The notes: generated by a model from the sequence alone, not told the origin. 64,000 nucleotides of DNA from Limanda limanda (GCF_963576545.1 NC_083645.1:5232930-5296929), one strand, 5' to 3'. Counted from the first letter of the stretch, positions 30,677-41,631 are shown. Program-made: numbers and translations.

Positions 30677-30991
30677 CTCCTTCCTTTAATCTGATAGGGG
30701 CGTGGCCTAAGACAGCTAACCCAATTTATATGGATTTGTTTGATCTCGTTTTGCATATTGCATTTTTAATCAAAGCTTGTCAATACAGAAGCTTCTTAAA
30801 GTGTCCTGCTGGATTTTTCTAATTAAAAATAGATAACTAAGGACTTCTTGAAAGAACAGGTGTAAAAGGCTGTCTATTTCGCTGCCTTGTTGTTCCATGA
30901 GTTTCATCATATGTTTTTCCAACCCTTCCCTATGTTCACAGAAAGAAGATTAGTTTTCAAGATCAAACTAACTATTCTATAAAAGCACATG

Positions 30992-31065
30992 CGTCCCTGG
31001 GTGGGCTTGAACCACCATCCTTTCGGTTAACAGCCGAACGCGCTAACCAATTGCGCCACAGAGAC
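30992..31065 (-). tRNA. tRNA-Asn-GTT: tRNA-Asn (GTT), consensus copy
   Basis: Matches the consensus. TTTT starts 7 nt past the 3' end. Confidence 0.95.
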
Positions 31066-31214
31066 CCACTTCCTGTAATCTGATAGGGGCGTGGCCTAAG
31101 ACAGCTACCCCGATTTATATGTATTTGTTTGATCTTGTTTTCCAACCCTTCCCTCTGTTCACAGAAAGAAGATTGGTTTGCAAGATCAGACTACCTATGT
31201 CATGAAAGCACATG

Positions 31215-31288
31215 CGTCCCTGGGTGGGCTTGAACCACCATCCTTTCGGTTAACACCCGAACGCGCTAACCAATTGCGCCACAGAGAC
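31215..31288 (-). tRNA. tRNA-Asn-GTT: tRNA-Asn (GTT), C32>G anticodon-loop variant
   Basis: Duplicate of the gene at 27995. No TTTT before the next tRNA gene 149 bp downstream. Confidence 0.85.
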
Positions 31289-31602
31289 CCCTTACTTTTG
31301 TCTGATAGGGGAGTGGCCTAAGACAGCTACCCCGATTTACATGGATTTGTTTGATCTGGTTTTGCATATTACATTTACAAATAAAGCTTGTCAATACACA
31401 GTGTTCTTATAGTCTCCTGCTGGATTTTTCTAATTAAAAATAGATAACTAAGGACTTCTTGAAAGAACAGGTGTGAAATGCTGTCTATTTCGCTGCCTTG
31501 TTGTTCCATGAGTTTCATCATATGTTTTTCCAACCCTTCCCTATGTTCACAGAAAGAAGATTAGTTTTCAAGATCAAACTAACTATTCTATAAAAGAACA
31601 CG

Positions 31603-31676
31603 CCTCCCTGGGTGGGCTTGAACCACCATCCTTTCGGTTAACAGCCGAACGCTCTAACCAATTGCGCCACAGAGAC
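31603..31676 (-). tRNA. tRNA-Asn-GTT: tRNA-Asn (GTT), C72>G and C23>A variant
   Basis: Second cassette copy of the gene at 28383, without its U20a>G. TTTT starts 7 nt past the 3' end. Confidence 0.74.
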
Positions 31677-31825
31677 CCACTTCCTGTAATCTGATAGGGG
31701 CGTGGCCTAAGACAGCTACCCCGATTTATATGTATTTGTTTAATCTTGTTTTCCAACCCTTCCCTCTGTTCACAGAAAGAAGATTGGTTTGCAAGATCAG
31801 ACTACCTATGTCATGAAAGCACATG

Positions 31826-31899
31826 CGTCCCTGGGTGGGCTTGAACCACCATCTTTTCGGTTAACAGCCAAACTCGCTAACCAATTGCGCCACAGAGAC
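31826..31899 (-). tRNA. tRNA-Asn-GTT: tRNA-Asn (GTT), C25>A, C29>U, G45>A variant
   Basis: Second cassette copy of the gene at 28606. No TTTT before the next tRNA gene 149 bp downstream. Confidence 0.82.
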
Positions 31900-32212
31900 C
31901 CCTTACTTTTGTCTGATAGGGGCGTGGCCTAAGACAGCTACCCGATTTATATGGATTTGTTTGATCTCGTTTTGCATATTGCATTTTCAATCAAAGCTTG
32001 TCAATACAGAAGCTTCTTAAAGTGTCCTGCTGGATTTTTCTAATTAAAAATAGATAACTAAGGACTTCTTGAAAGAACAGGTGTGAAATGCTGTCTATTT
32101 TGCTGCCTTGTTATTCCATGAGTTTCATCATATGTTTTTCCAACCCTTCCCTATGTTCACAGAAAGAAGATTAGTTTTCAAGATCAAACTAACTATTCTA
32201 TAAAAGCACACG

Positions 32213-32286
32213 CGTCCCTGGGTGGGCTTGAACCACCATCCTTTCGGTTAACAGCCGAACACGCTAACCAATTGCGCCACAGAGAC
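32213..32286 (-). tRNA. tRNA-Asn-GTT: tRNA-Asn (GTT), C25>U (subtype C)
   Basis: Second cassette copy of the gene at 28993. TTTT starts 7 nt past the 3' end. Confidence 0.92.
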
Positions 32287-32435
32287 CCACTTCCTGTAAT
32301 CTGATAGGGGCGTGGCCTAAGACAGCTACCCCGATTTATATGTATTTGTTTAATCTTGTTTTCCAACCCTTCCCTCTGTTCACAGAAAGAAGATTGGTTT
32401 GCAAGATCAGACTACCTATGTCATGAAAGCACATG

Positions 32436-32509
32436 CGTCCCTGGGTGGGCTTGAACCACCATCCTTTCGGTTAACAGCCGAAAGCGCTAACCAATTGCGC
32501 CACAGAGAC
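32436..32509 (-). tRNA. tRNA-Asn-GTT: tRNA-Asn (GTT), G26>U variant
   Basis: Second cassette copy of the gene at 29216. No TTTT before the next tRNA gene 149 bp downstream. Confidence 0.9.
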
Positions 32510-32823
32510 CCCTTACTTTTGTCTGATAGGGGCGTGGCCTAAGACAGCTACCCCGATTTATATGGATTTGTTTGATCTCGTTTTGCATATTGCATTTTCA
32601 ATCAAAGCTTGTCAATACAGAAGCTTCTTAAAGTGTCCTGCTGGATTTTTCAAATTAAAAATAGATAACTAAGGACTTCTTGAAAGAACAGGTGTGAAAT
32701 GCTGTCTATTTTGCTGCCTTGTTATTCCATGAGTTTCATCATATGTTTTTCCAACCCTTCCCTATGTTCACAGAAAGAAGATTAGTTTTCAAGATCAAAC
32801 TAACTATTCTATAAAAGCACACG

Positions 32824-32897
32824 CGTCCCTGGGTGGGCTTGAACCACCATCCTTTCGGTTAACAGCCGAACACGCTATCCAATTGCGCCACAGAGAC
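32824..32897 (-). tRNA. tRNA-Asn-GTT: tRNA-Asn (GTT), C25>U and U20>A variant
   Basis: Second cassette copy of the gene at 29604. TTTT starts 7 nt past the 3' end. Confidence 0.9.
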
Positions 32898-33046
32898 CCA
32901 CTTCCTGTAATCTGATAGGGGCGTGGCCTAAGACAGCTACCCCGATTTATATGTATTTGTTTGATCTTGTTTTCCAACCCTTCCCTCTGTTCACAGAAAG
33001 AAGATTGGTTTTCAAGATCAGACTACCTATGTCATGAAAGCACATG

Positions 33047-33120
33047 CGTCCCTGGGTGGGCTTGAACCACCATCCTTTCGGTTAACAGCCGAACGCGCTA
33101 ACCAATTGCGCCACAGAGAC
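33047..33120 (-). tRNA. tRNA-Asn-GTT: tRNA-Asn (GTT), consensus copy
   Basis: Matches the consensus. No TTTT before the next tRNA gene 149 bp downstream. Confidence 0.95.
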
Positions 33121-33436
33121 CTCCTTCCTTTAATCTGATAGGGGCTTGGCCTAAGACAGCTACCCCGATTTATATGGATTTGTTTGATCTCGTTTTGCAT
33201 ATTGCATTTACAAATAAAGCTTGTCAATGCAGAAGCTTGTTTAAAGTCTCCTACTGGATTTTTCTAATTAAAAATAGATAACTAAGGACTTCTTGAAAGA
33301 ACAGGTGTATAATGCTGTCTATTTCGTTGCCTGCTTGTTCCGTGAGTTTCATCATACAGTTTTTCAACCCTTCCCTCTGTTCACAGAAAGCAGATTGGTT
33401 TTCAAAATCAGACTACCTATGTCATGAAAGCACATG

Positions 33437-33510
33437 CGTCCCTGGGTGGGCTTGAACCACCATCCTTTCGGTTAACAGCCAAACTCGCTAACCAATTGCG
33501 CCACAGAGAC
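33437..33510 (-). tRNA. tRNA-Asn-GTT: tRNA-Asn (GTT), C25>A and C29>U variant
   Basis: Second cassette copy of the gene at 30217. Nearest TTTT is 29 nt past the 3' end. Confidence 0.85.
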
Positions 33511-33822
33511 CCCTTACTTTTGTCTGATAGGGGAGTGGCCTAAGACAGCTACCCCGATTTATATGGATTTGTTTGATCTCTTTTTGCAATTGCATTTTAA
33601 ATCAAACTTGTCAATAGAGAAGCTTCTTAAAGTGTCCTGCTGGATTTTTCTAATTAAAAATAGATAACTAAGGACTTCTTGAAAGAACAGGTGTAAAATG
33701 CTGTCTATTTCGCTGCCTTGTTGTTCCATGAGTTTCATCATATGTTTTTCCAACCCTTCCCTATGTTCACAGAAAGAAGATTAGTTTTCAAGATCAAACT
33801 AACTATTCTATAAAAGAACACG

Positions 33823-33896
33823 CCTCCCTGGGTGGGCTTGAACCACCATCCTTTCGGTTAACAGCCGAACGCTCTAACCAATTGCGCCACAGAGAC
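33823..33896 (-). tRNA. tRNA-Asn-GTT: tRNA-Asn (GTT), C72>G and C23>A variant
   Basis: Third cassette copy, same as at 31603. TTTT starts 7 nt past the 3' end. Confidence 0.74.
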
Positions 33897-34045
33897 CCAC
33901 TTCCTGTAATCTGATAGGGGCGTGGCCTAAGACAGCTACCCCGATTTATATGTATTTGTTTAATCTTGTTTTCCAACCCTTCCCTCTGTTCACAGAAAGA
34001 AGATTGGTTTGCAAGATCAGACTACCTATGTCATGAAAGCACATG

Positions 34046-34119
34046 CGTCCCTGGGTGGGCTTGAACCACCATCTTTTCGGTTAACAGCCAAACTCGCTAA
34101 CCAATTGCGCCACAGAGAC
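34046..34119 (-). tRNA. tRNA-Asn-GTT: tRNA-Asn (GTT), C25>A, C29>U, G45>A variant
   Basis: Third cassette copy. No TTTT before the next tRNA gene 149 bp downstream. Confidence 0.82.
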
Positions 34120-34432
34120 CCCTTACTTTTGTCTGATAGGGGCGTGGCCTAAGACAGCTACCCGATTTATATGGATTTGTTTGATCTCGTTTTGCATATT
34201 GCATTTTCAATCAAAGCTTGTCAATACAGAAGCTTCTTAAAGTGTCCTGCTGGATTTTTCTAATTAAAAATAGATAACTAAGGACTTCTTGAAAGAACAG
34301 GTGTGAAATGCTGTCTATTTTGCTGCCTTGTTATTCCATGAGTTTCATCATATGTTTTTCCAACCCTTCCCTATGTTCACAGAAAGAAGATTAGTTTTCA
34401 AGATCAAACTAACTATTCTATAAAAGCACACG

Positions 34433-34506
34433 CGTCCCTGGGTGGGCTTGAACCACCATCCTTTCGGTTAACAGCCGAACACGCTAACCAATTGCGCCAC
34501 AGAGAC
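34433..34506 (-). tRNA. tRNA-Asn-GTT: tRNA-Asn (GTT), C25>U (subtype C)
   Basis: Third cassette copy. TTTT starts 7 nt past the 3' end. Confidence 0.92.
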
Positions 34507-34655
34507 CCACTTCCTGTAATCTGATAGGGGCGTGGCCTAAGACAGCTACCCCGATTTATATGTATTTGTTTAATCTTGTTTTCCAACCCTTCCCTCTGTT
34601 CACAGAAAGAAGATTGGTTTGCAAGATCAGACTACCTATGTCATGAAAGCACATG

Positions 34656-34729
34656 CGTCCCTGGGTGGGCTTGAACCACCATCCTTTCGGTTAACAGCCG
34701 AAAGCGCTAACCAATTGCGCCACAGAGAC
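34656..34729 (-). tRNA. tRNA-Asn-GTT: tRNA-Asn (GTT), G26>U variant
   Basis: Third cassette copy. No TTTT before the next tRNA gene 149 bp downstream. Confidence 0.9.
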
Positions 34730-35043
34730 CCCTTACTTTTGTCTGATAGGGGCGTGGCCTAAGACAGCTACCCCGATTTATATGGATTTGTTTGATCTCG
34801 TTTTGCATATTGCATTTTCAATCAAAGCTTGTCAATACAGAAGCTTCTTAAAGTGTCCTGCTGGATTTTTCAAATTAAAAATAGATAACTAAGGACTTCT
34901 TGAAAGAACAGGTGTGAAATGCTGTCTATTTTGCTGCCTTGTTATTCCATGAGTTTCATCATATGTTTTTCCAACCCTTCCCTATGTTCACAGAAAGAAG
35001 ATTAGTTTTCAAGATCAAACTAACTATTCTATAAAAGCACACG

Positions 35044-35117
35044 CGTCCCTGGGTGGGCTTGAACCACCATCCTTTCGGTTAACAGCCGAACACGCTATCC
35101 AATTGCGCCACAGAGAC
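35044..35117 (-). tRNA. tRNA-Asn-GTT: tRNA-Asn (GTT), C25>U and U20>A variant
   Basis: Third cassette copy. TTTT starts 7 nt past the 3' end. Confidence 0.9.
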
Positions 35118-35266
35118 CCACTTCCTGTAATCTGATAGGGGCGTGGCCTAAGACAGCTACCCCGATTTATATGTATTTGTTTGATCTTGTTTTCCAACCC
35201 TTCCCTCTGTTCACAGAAAGAAGATTGGTTTTCAAGATCAGACTACCTATGTCATGAAAGCACATG

Positions 35267-35340
35267 CGTCCCTGGGTGGGCTTGAACCACCATCCTTTCG
35301 GTTAACAGCCGAACGCGCTAACCAATTGCGCCACAGAGAC
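35267..35340 (-). tRNA. tRNA-Asn-GTT: tRNA-Asn (GTT), consensus copy
   Basis: Matches the consensus. No TTTT before the next tRNA gene 149 bp downstream. Confidence 0.95.
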
Positions 35341-35656
35341 CTCCTTCCTTTAATCTGATAGGGGCTTGGCCTAAGACAGCTACCCCGATTTATATGGATT
35401 TGTTTGATCTCGTTTTGCATATTGCATTTACAAATAAAGCTTGTCAATGCAGAAGCTTGTTTAAAGTCTCCTACTGGATTTTTCTAATTAAAAATAGATA
35501 ACTAAGGACTTCTTGAAAGAACAGGTGTATAATGCTGTCTATTTCGTTGCCTGCTTGTTCCGTGAGTTTCATCATACAGTTTTTCAACCCTTCCCTCTGT
35601 TCACAGAAAGCAGATTGGTTTTCAAAATCAGACTACCTATGTCATGAAAGCACATG

Positions 35657-35730
35657 CGTCCCTGGGTGGGCTTGAACCACCATCCTTTCGGTTAACAGCC
35701 AAACTCGCTAACCAATTGCGCCACAGAGAC
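35657..35730 (-). tRNA. tRNA-Asn-GTT: tRNA-Asn (GTT), C25>A and C29>U variant
   Basis: Third cassette copy. Nearest TTTT is 29 nt past the 3' end. Confidence 0.85.
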
Positions 35731-36042
35731 CCCTTACTTTTGTCTGATAGGGGAGTGGCCTAAGACAGCTACCCCGATTTATATGGATTTGTTTGATCTC
35801 TTTTTGCAATTGCATTTTAAATCAAACTTGTCAATAGAGAAGCTTCTTAAAGTGTCCTGCTGGATTTTTCTAATTAAAAATAGATAACTAAGGACTTCTT
35901 GAAAGAACAGGTGTAAAATGCTGTCTATTTCGCTGCCTTGTTGTTCCATGAGTTTCATCATATGTTTTTCCAACCCTTCCCTATGTTCACAGAAAGAAGA
36001 TTAGTTTTCAAGATCAAACTAACTATTCAATAAAAGCACATG

Positions 36043-36116
36043 CGTCCCTGGGTGGGCTTGAACCACCATCCTTTCGGTTAACAGCCGAACGCGCTAACCA
36101 ATTGCGTCACAGAGAC
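36043..36116 (-). tRNA. tRNA-Asn-GTT: tRNA-Asn (GTT), G10>A (subtype L)
   Basis: Same as the gene at 30603, 5,440 bp away. TTTT starts 7 nt past the 3' end. Confidence 0.85.
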
Positions 36117-36431
36117 CTCCTTCCTTTAATCTGATAGGGGCGTGGCCTAAGACAGCTAACCCAATTTATATGGATTTGTTTGATCTCGTTTTGCATATTG
36201 CATTTTTAATCAAAGCTTGTCAATACAGAAGCTTCTTAAAGTGTCCTGCTGGATTTTTCTAATTAAAAATAGATAACTAAGGACTTCTTGAAAGAACAGG
36301 TGTAAAAGGCTGTCTATTTCGCTGCCTTGTTGTTCCATGAGTTTCATCATATGTTTTTCCAACCCTTCCCTATGTTCACAGAAAGAAGATTAGTTTTCAA
36401 GATCAAACTAACTATTCTATAAAAGCACATG

Positions 36432-36505
36432 CGTCCCTGGGTGGGCTTGAACCACCATCCTTTCGGTTAACAGCCGAACGCGCTAACCAATTGCGCCACA
36501 GAGAC
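36432..36505 (-). tRNA. tRNA-Asn-GTT: tRNA-Asn (GTT), consensus copy
   Basis: Matches the consensus. TTTT starts 7 nt past the 3' end. Confidence 0.95.
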
Positions 36506-36654
36506 CCACTTCCTGTAATCTGATAGGGGCGTGGCCTAAGACAGCTACCCCGATTTATATGTATTTGTTTGATCTTGTTTTCCAACCCTTCCCTCTGTTC
36601 ACAGAAAGAAGATTGGTTTGCAAGATCAGACTACCTATGTCATGAAAGCACATG

Positions 36655-36728
36655 CGTCCCTGGGTGGGCTTGAACCACCATCCTTTTGGTTAACAGCCGA
36701 ACGCGCTAACCAATTGCGCCACAGAGAC
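36655..36728 (-). tRNA. tRNA-Asn-GTT: tRNA-Asn (GTT), G41>A variant
   Basis: G41>A breaks the 29:41 pair. No TTTT before the next tRNA gene 149 bp downstream. Confidence 0.82.
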
Positions 36729-37043
36729 CCCTTACTTTTGTCTGATAGGGGCTTGGCCTAAGACAGCTACCCCGATTTATATGGATTTGTTTGATCTCGT
36801 TTTGCATATTGCATTTACAAATAAAGCTTGTCAATGCAGAAGCTTGTTTAAAGTCTCCTGCTGGATTTTTCTAATTAAAAATAGATAACTAAGGACTTCT
36901 TGAAAGAACAGGTGTGAAATGCTGTCTATTTCGCTGCCTTGTTGTTCCATGAGTTTCATCATATGTTTTTCCAACCCTTCCCTATGTTCACAGAAAGAAG
37001 ATTGGTTTTCAAGATCAAACTACCGCTTCTATAAAAGCACATG

Positions 37044-37117
37044 CGTCCCTGGGTGGGCTTGAACCAACATCCTTTCGGTTAACAGCCGAACGCGCTAACC
37101 AATTGCGCCACAGAGAC
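37044..37117 (-). tRNA. tRNA-Asn-GTT: tRNA-Asn (GTT), G50>U (subtype O)
   Basis: G50>U breaks the 50:64 T-stem pair. TTTT starts 7 nt past the 3' end. Confidence 0.82.
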
Positions 37118-37266
37118 CCACTTCCTGTAATCTGATAGGGGCGTGGCCTAAGACAGCTACCCCGATTTATATGTATTTGTTTGATCTTGTTTTCCAACCA
37201 TTCCCTCTGTATACAGAAAGAAGATTGGTTTGCAAGATCAGACTACCTATGTCATGAAAGCACATG

Positions 37267-37340
37267 CGTCCCTGGGTGGGCTTGAACCACCATCCTTTCG
37301 GTTAACAGCCGAACGTGCTAACCAATTGCGCCACAGATAC
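37267..37340 (-). tRNA. tRNA-Asn-GTT: tRNA-Asn (GTT), C3>A and G24>A variant
   Basis: C3>A breaks the 3:70 pair; G24>A breaks 11:24. No TTTT before the next tRNA gene 149 bp downstream. Confidence 0.75.
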
Positions 37341-37654
37341 CCCTTACTTTTGTCTGATAGGGGAGTGGCCTAAGACAGCTACCCCGATTTATATGGATTT
37401 GTTTGATCTCGTTTTGCATATTGCATTTTCAATCAAAGCTTGTCAATACAGAAGCTTCTTAAAGTGTCCTGCTGGATTTTTCTAATTAAAAATAGATAAC
37501 TAAGGACTTCTTGAAAGAACAGGTGTGAAATGCTGTCTATTTCGCTGCCTTGTTGTTCCATGAGTTTCATCATATGTTTTTCCAACCCTTCCCTATGTTC
37601 ACAGAAAGAAGATTAGTTTTCAAGATCAAACTAACTATTCTATAAAAGCACATG

Positions 37655-37728
37655 CGTCCCTGGGTGGGCTTGAACCACCATCCTTTTGGTTAACAGCCGA
37701 ACGAGCTAACCAATTGCGCCACAGAGAC
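37655..37728 (-). tRNA. tRNA-Asn-GTT: tRNA-Asn (GTT), G24>U and G41>A variant
   Basis: One mismatch in the D-stem and one in the anticodon stem. TTTT starts 7 nt past the 3' end. Confidence 0.75.
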
Positions 37729-38047
37729 CCCTTACTTTTGTCTGATAGGGGAGTGGCCTAAGACAGCTACCCTGATTTATATGGATTTGTTTGATCTCGT
37801 TTTGCATATTGCATTTTCAAACAAAGCTTGTCAAAACAGAAGGCTATTAATGTCTCCTGCTGGCTTATTCTAATTAAAAATTGATAACTAAGGACTTCTT
37901 GAAAGAACAGGTGTATAATGCTGTCTATTTCGTTGCCTGCTTGTTCCATGAGTTTCATCGTACGGTTTTCCAACCTTTCCCTATGGTCACAGAAAGAAGA
38001 TTGGTTTTCAAGATGAAACTAACTATTCTATTCTATAAAAGCACATG

Positions 38048-38121
38048 CGTCCCTGGGTGGGCTTGAACCACCATCCTTTCGGTTAACAGCCGAACGCGCT
38101 AACAAATTGCACCACAGAGAC
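38048..38121 (-). tRNA. tRNA-Asn-GTT: tRNA-Asn (GTT), C11>U and G18>U variant
   Basis: C11>U leaves a U-G wobble; G18>U changes an almost invariant D-loop base of box A. TTTT starts 7 nt past the 3' end. Confidence 0.72.
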
Positions 38122-38270
38122 CTCCTTCCTGTAATCTGATAGGGGCGTGGCCTAAGACAGCTACGCCGATTTATATGTATTTGTTTGATCTTGTTTTCCA
38201 ACCCTTCCCTATGTTCACAGAAAGAAGATTAGTTTTCAAGATCAAACTAACTATTTTATAAAAGCACATG

Positions 38271-38344
38271 CGTCCCTGGGTGGGCTTGAACCAACATCCT
38301 TTCGGTTAACAGCCGAACGCGCTAACCAATTGCGCCACAGAGAC
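38271..38344 (-). tRNA. tRNA-Asn-GTT: tRNA-Asn (GTT), G50>U (subtype O)
   Basis: Only G50>U. TTTT starts 7 nt past the 3' end although a short spacer follows. Confidence 0.82.
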
Positions 38345-38493
38345 CCACTTCCTGTAATCTGATAGGGGCGTGGCCTAAGACAGCTACCCCGATTTATATG
38401 TATTTGTTTGATCTTGTTTTCCAACCCTTCCCTCTGTTCACAGAAAGAAGATTGGTTTGCAAGATCAGACTACCTATGTCATGAAAGCACATG

Positions 38494-38567
38494 CGTCCCT
38501 GGGTGGGCTTGAACCACCATCCTTTCGGTTAACAGCCGAACGCGCTAACCAATTGCGTCACAGAGAC
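38494..38567 (-). tRNA. tRNA-Asn-GTT: tRNA-Asn (GTT), G10>A (subtype L)
   Basis: Only G10>A. No TTTT before the next tRNA gene 149 bp downstream. Confidence 0.85.
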
Positions 38568-38882
38568 CTCCTTCCTTTAATCTGATAGGGGCGTGGCCTA
38601 AGACAGCTAACCCGATTTATATGGATTTGTTTGATCTCGTTTTGCACATTGCATTTACAAATAAAGCTTGTCAATGCAGAAGCTTGTTATAGTCTCCTAC
38701 TGGATTTTTCTAATTAAAAATAGATAACTAAGGACTTCTTGAAAGAACAGGTGTATAATGCTGTCTATTTCGTTGCCTGCTTGTTCCGTGAGATTCATCA
38801 TACAGTTTTCCAACCCTTCCCTCTGTTCACAGAAAGAAGATTGGTTTGCAAGATCAGACTACCTATGTCATGAAAGCACATG

Positions 38883-38956
38883 CGTCCCTGGGTGGGCTTG
38901 AACCACCATCCTTTTGGTTAACAGCCGAACGCACTAACCAATTGCGCCACAGAGAC
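38883..38956 (-). tRNA. tRNA-Asn-GTT: tRNA-Asn (GTT), C23>U and G41>A variant
   Basis: One wobble (12:23) and one mismatch (29:41). No TTTT in the first 100 nt downstream. Confidence 0.8.
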
Positions 38957-39270
38957 CCCTTACTTTTGTCTGATAGGGGAGTGGCCTAAGACAGCTACCC
39001 CGATTTATATGGATTTGTTTGATCTCGTTTTGCATATTGCATTTTCAATCAAAGCTTGTCAATACAGAAGCTTCTTAAAGTGTCCTGCTGGATTTTTCTA
39101 ATTAAAAATAGATAACTAAGGACTTTTTCAAAGAACAGGTGTGAAATGCTGTCTATTTCGCTGCCTTGTTGTTCCATGAGTTTCATCATATGTTTTTCCA
39201 ACCCTTCCCTATGTTCACAGAAAGAAGATTAGTTTTCAAGATCAGACTACCTATGTCATGAAAGCACATG

Positions 39271-39321
39271 CGTCCCTGGGTGGGCTTGAACCACCATCCT
39301 TTCGGTTAACAGCCGAACGCG
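39271..39321 (-). pseudogene. truncated tRNA-Asn, 3' part only
   Basis: Same breakpoint as at 6477. Confidence 0.9.
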
Positions 39322-39415
39322 TGAGTTTCATCATACAGTTTTCCAACCCTTCCCTCTGTTCACAGAAAGAAGATTGGTTTTCAAAATCAGACTACCTATG
39401 TCATGAAAGCACATG

Positions 39416-39489
39416 CGTCCCTGGGTGGGCTTGAACCACCATCCTTTCAGTTAACAGCCGAACGCGCTAACCAATTGCGCCACAGAGAC
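39416..39489 (-). tRNA. tRNA-Asn-GTT: tRNA-Asn (GTT), C40>U (subtype S)
   Basis: C40>U leaves a G30-U40 wobble; it is half of the compensated B change. It recurs to the right of truncated copies. Nearest TTTT is 29 nt past the 3' end. Confidence 0.9.
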
Positions 39490-39803
39490 CCCTTACTTTT
39501 GTCTGATAGGGGAGTGGCCTAAGACAGCTACCCCGATTTATATGGATTTGTTTGATCTCGTTTTGCATATTGCATTTTAAATCAAAGCTTGTCAATACAG
39601 AAGCTTCTTAAAGTGTCCTGCTGGATTTTTGTAATTAAAAATAGATAACTAAGGACTTCTTGAAAGAACAGGTGTAAAATGCTGTCTATTTCGCTGCCTT
39701 GTTGTTCCATGAGTTTCATCATATGTTTTTCCAACCCTTCCCTATGTTCACAGAAAGAAGATTAGTTTTCAAGATCAAACTAACTATTCTATAAAAGCAC
39801 ATG

Positions 39804-39877
39804 CGTCCCTGGGTGGGCTTGAACCACCATCCTTTCGGTTAACAGCCGAACGCGCTAACCAATTGCGCCACAGAGAC
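39804..39877 (-). tRNA. tRNA-Asn-GTT: tRNA-Asn (GTT), consensus copy
   Basis: Matches the consensus. TTTT starts 7 nt past the 3' end. Confidence 0.95.
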
Positions 39878-40026
39878 CCACTTCCTGTAATCTGATAGGG
39901 GCGTGGCCTAAGACAGCTACCCCGATTTATATGTATTTGTTTGATCTTGTTTTCCAACCCTTCCCTCTGTTCACAGAAAGAAGATTGGTTTGCAAGATCA
40001 GACTACCTATGTCATGAAAGCACATG

Positions 40027-40100
40027 CGTCCCTGGGTGGGCTTGAACCACCATCCTTTCGGTTAACAGCCGAACGCGCTAACCAATTGCGTCACAGAGAC
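40027..40100 (-). tRNA. tRNA-Asn-GTT: tRNA-Asn (GTT), G10>A (subtype L)
   Basis: Only G10>A. No TTTT before the next tRNA gene 149 bp downstream. Confidence 0.85.
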
Positions 40101-40415
40101 CTCCTTCCTTTAATCTGATAGGGGCGTGGCCTAAGACAGCTAACCCGATTTATATGGATTTGTTTGATCTCGTTTTGCACATTGCATTTACAAATAAAGC
40201 TTGTCAATGCAGAAGCTTGTTAAAGTCTCCTACTGGATTTTTCTAATTAAAAATAGATAACTAAGGACTTCTTGAAAGAACAGGTGTATAATGCTGTCTA
40301 TTTCGTTGCCTGCTTGTTCCGTGAGATTCATCATACAGTTTTCCAACCCTTCCCTCTGTTCACAGAAAGAAGATTGGTTTTCAAAATCAGACTACCTATG
40401 TCATGGAAGCACATG

Positions 40416-40489
40416 CGTCCCTGGGTGGGCTTGAACCACCATCCTTTCGGTAAACAGCCGAACTCGCTAACCAATTGCGCCACAGAGAC
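40416..40489 (-). tRNA. tRNA-Asn-GTT: tRNA-Asn (GTT), A37>U and C25>A variant
   Basis: A37>U replaces the base next to the anticodon, which in tRNAs reading A-starting codons is normally a modified A (t6A). C25>A breaks 10:25. Nearest TTTT is 29 nt past the 3' end. Confidence 0.78.
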
Positions 40490-40803
40490 CCCTTACTTTT
40501 GTCTGATAGAGGAGTGGCCTAAGACAGCTACCCCGATTTATATGGATTTGTTTGATCTCGTTTTGCATATTGCATTTTTAATCAAAGCTTGTCAATACAG
40601 AAGCTTCTTAAAGTGTCCTGCTGGATTTTTCTAATTAAAAATAGATAACTAAGGACTTTTTCAAAGAACAGGTGTGAAATGCTGTCTATTTCGCTGCCTT
40701 GTTGTTCCATGAGTTTCATCATATGTTTTTCCAACCCTTCCCTATGTTCACAGAAAGAAGATTAGTTTTCAAGATCAGACTACCTATGTCATGAAAGCAC
40801 ATG

Positions 40804-40854
40804 CGTCCCTGGGTGGGCTTGAACCACCATCCTTTCGGTTAACAGCCGAACGCG
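40804..40854 (-). pseudogene. truncated tRNA-Asn, 3' part only
   Basis: Same breakpoint as at 6477; duplicate of 39271. Confidence 0.9.
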
Positions 40855-40948
40855 TGAGTTTCATCATACAGTTTTCCAACCCTTCCCTCTGTTCACAGAA
40901 AGAAGATTGGTTTTCAAAATCAGACTACCTATGTCATGAAAGCACATG

Positions 40949-41022
40949 CGTCCCTGGGTGGGCTTGAACCACCATCCTTTCAGTTAACAGCCGAACGCGC
41001 TAACCAATTGCGCCACAGAGAC
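40949..41022 (-). tRNA. tRNA-Asn-GTT: tRNA-Asn (GTT), C40>U (subtype S)
   Basis: Only C40>U. Nearest TTTT is 29 nt past the 3' end. Confidence 0.9.
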
Positions 41023-41334
41023 CCCTTACTTTTGTCTGATAGGGGAGTGGCCTAAGACAGCTACCCCGATTTATATGGATTTGTTTGATCTCGTTTTGCA
41101 TATTGCATTTTAAATCAAAGCTTGTCAATACAGAAGCTTCTTAAAGTGTCCTGCTGGATTTTTGTAATTAAAAATAGATAACTAAGGACTTCTTGAAAGA
41201 ACAGGTGTAAAATGCTGTCTATTTCGCTGCCTTGTTGTTCCATGAGTTTCATCATGTTTTTCCAACCCTTCCCTATGTTCACAGAAAGAAGATTAGTTTT
41301 CAAGATCAAACTAACTATTCTATAAAAGCACATG

Positions 41335-41408
41335 CGTCCCTGGGTGGGCTTGAACCACCATCCTTTCGGTTAACAGCCGAACGCGCTAACCAATTGCGCC
41401 ACAGAGAC
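41335..41408 (-). tRNA. tRNA-Asn-GTT: tRNA-Asn (GTT), consensus copy
   Basis: Matches the consensus. TTTT starts 7 nt past the 3' end. Confidence 0.95.
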
Positions 41409-41557
41409 CCACTTCCTGTAATCTGATAGGGGCGTGGCCTAAGACAGCTACCCCGATTTATATGTATTTGTTTGATCTTGTTTTCCAACCCTTCCCTCTG
41501 TTCACAGAAAGAAGATTGGTTTGCAAGATCAGACTACCTATGTCATGAAAGCACATG

Positions 41558-41631
41558 CGTCCCTGGGTGGGCTTGAACCACCATCCTTTCGGTTAACAGC
41601 CGAACGCGCTAACCAATTGCGTCACAGAGAC
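41558..41631 (-). tRNA. tRNA-Asn-GTT: tRNA-Asn (GTT), G10>A (subtype L)
   Basis: Only G10>A. No TTTT before the next tRNA gene 149 bp downstream. Confidence 0.85.

Larger units (their letters stand above)
28383..36042. repeat. 2,220-bp seven-gene cassette, three copies
   Basis: Copies run 28383-30602, 31603-33822 and 33823-36042, each with seven tRNAs in the same order and variants. A 1,000-bp three-gene block (30603-31602) separates the first two; a related block starts at 36043. Confidence 0.92.
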
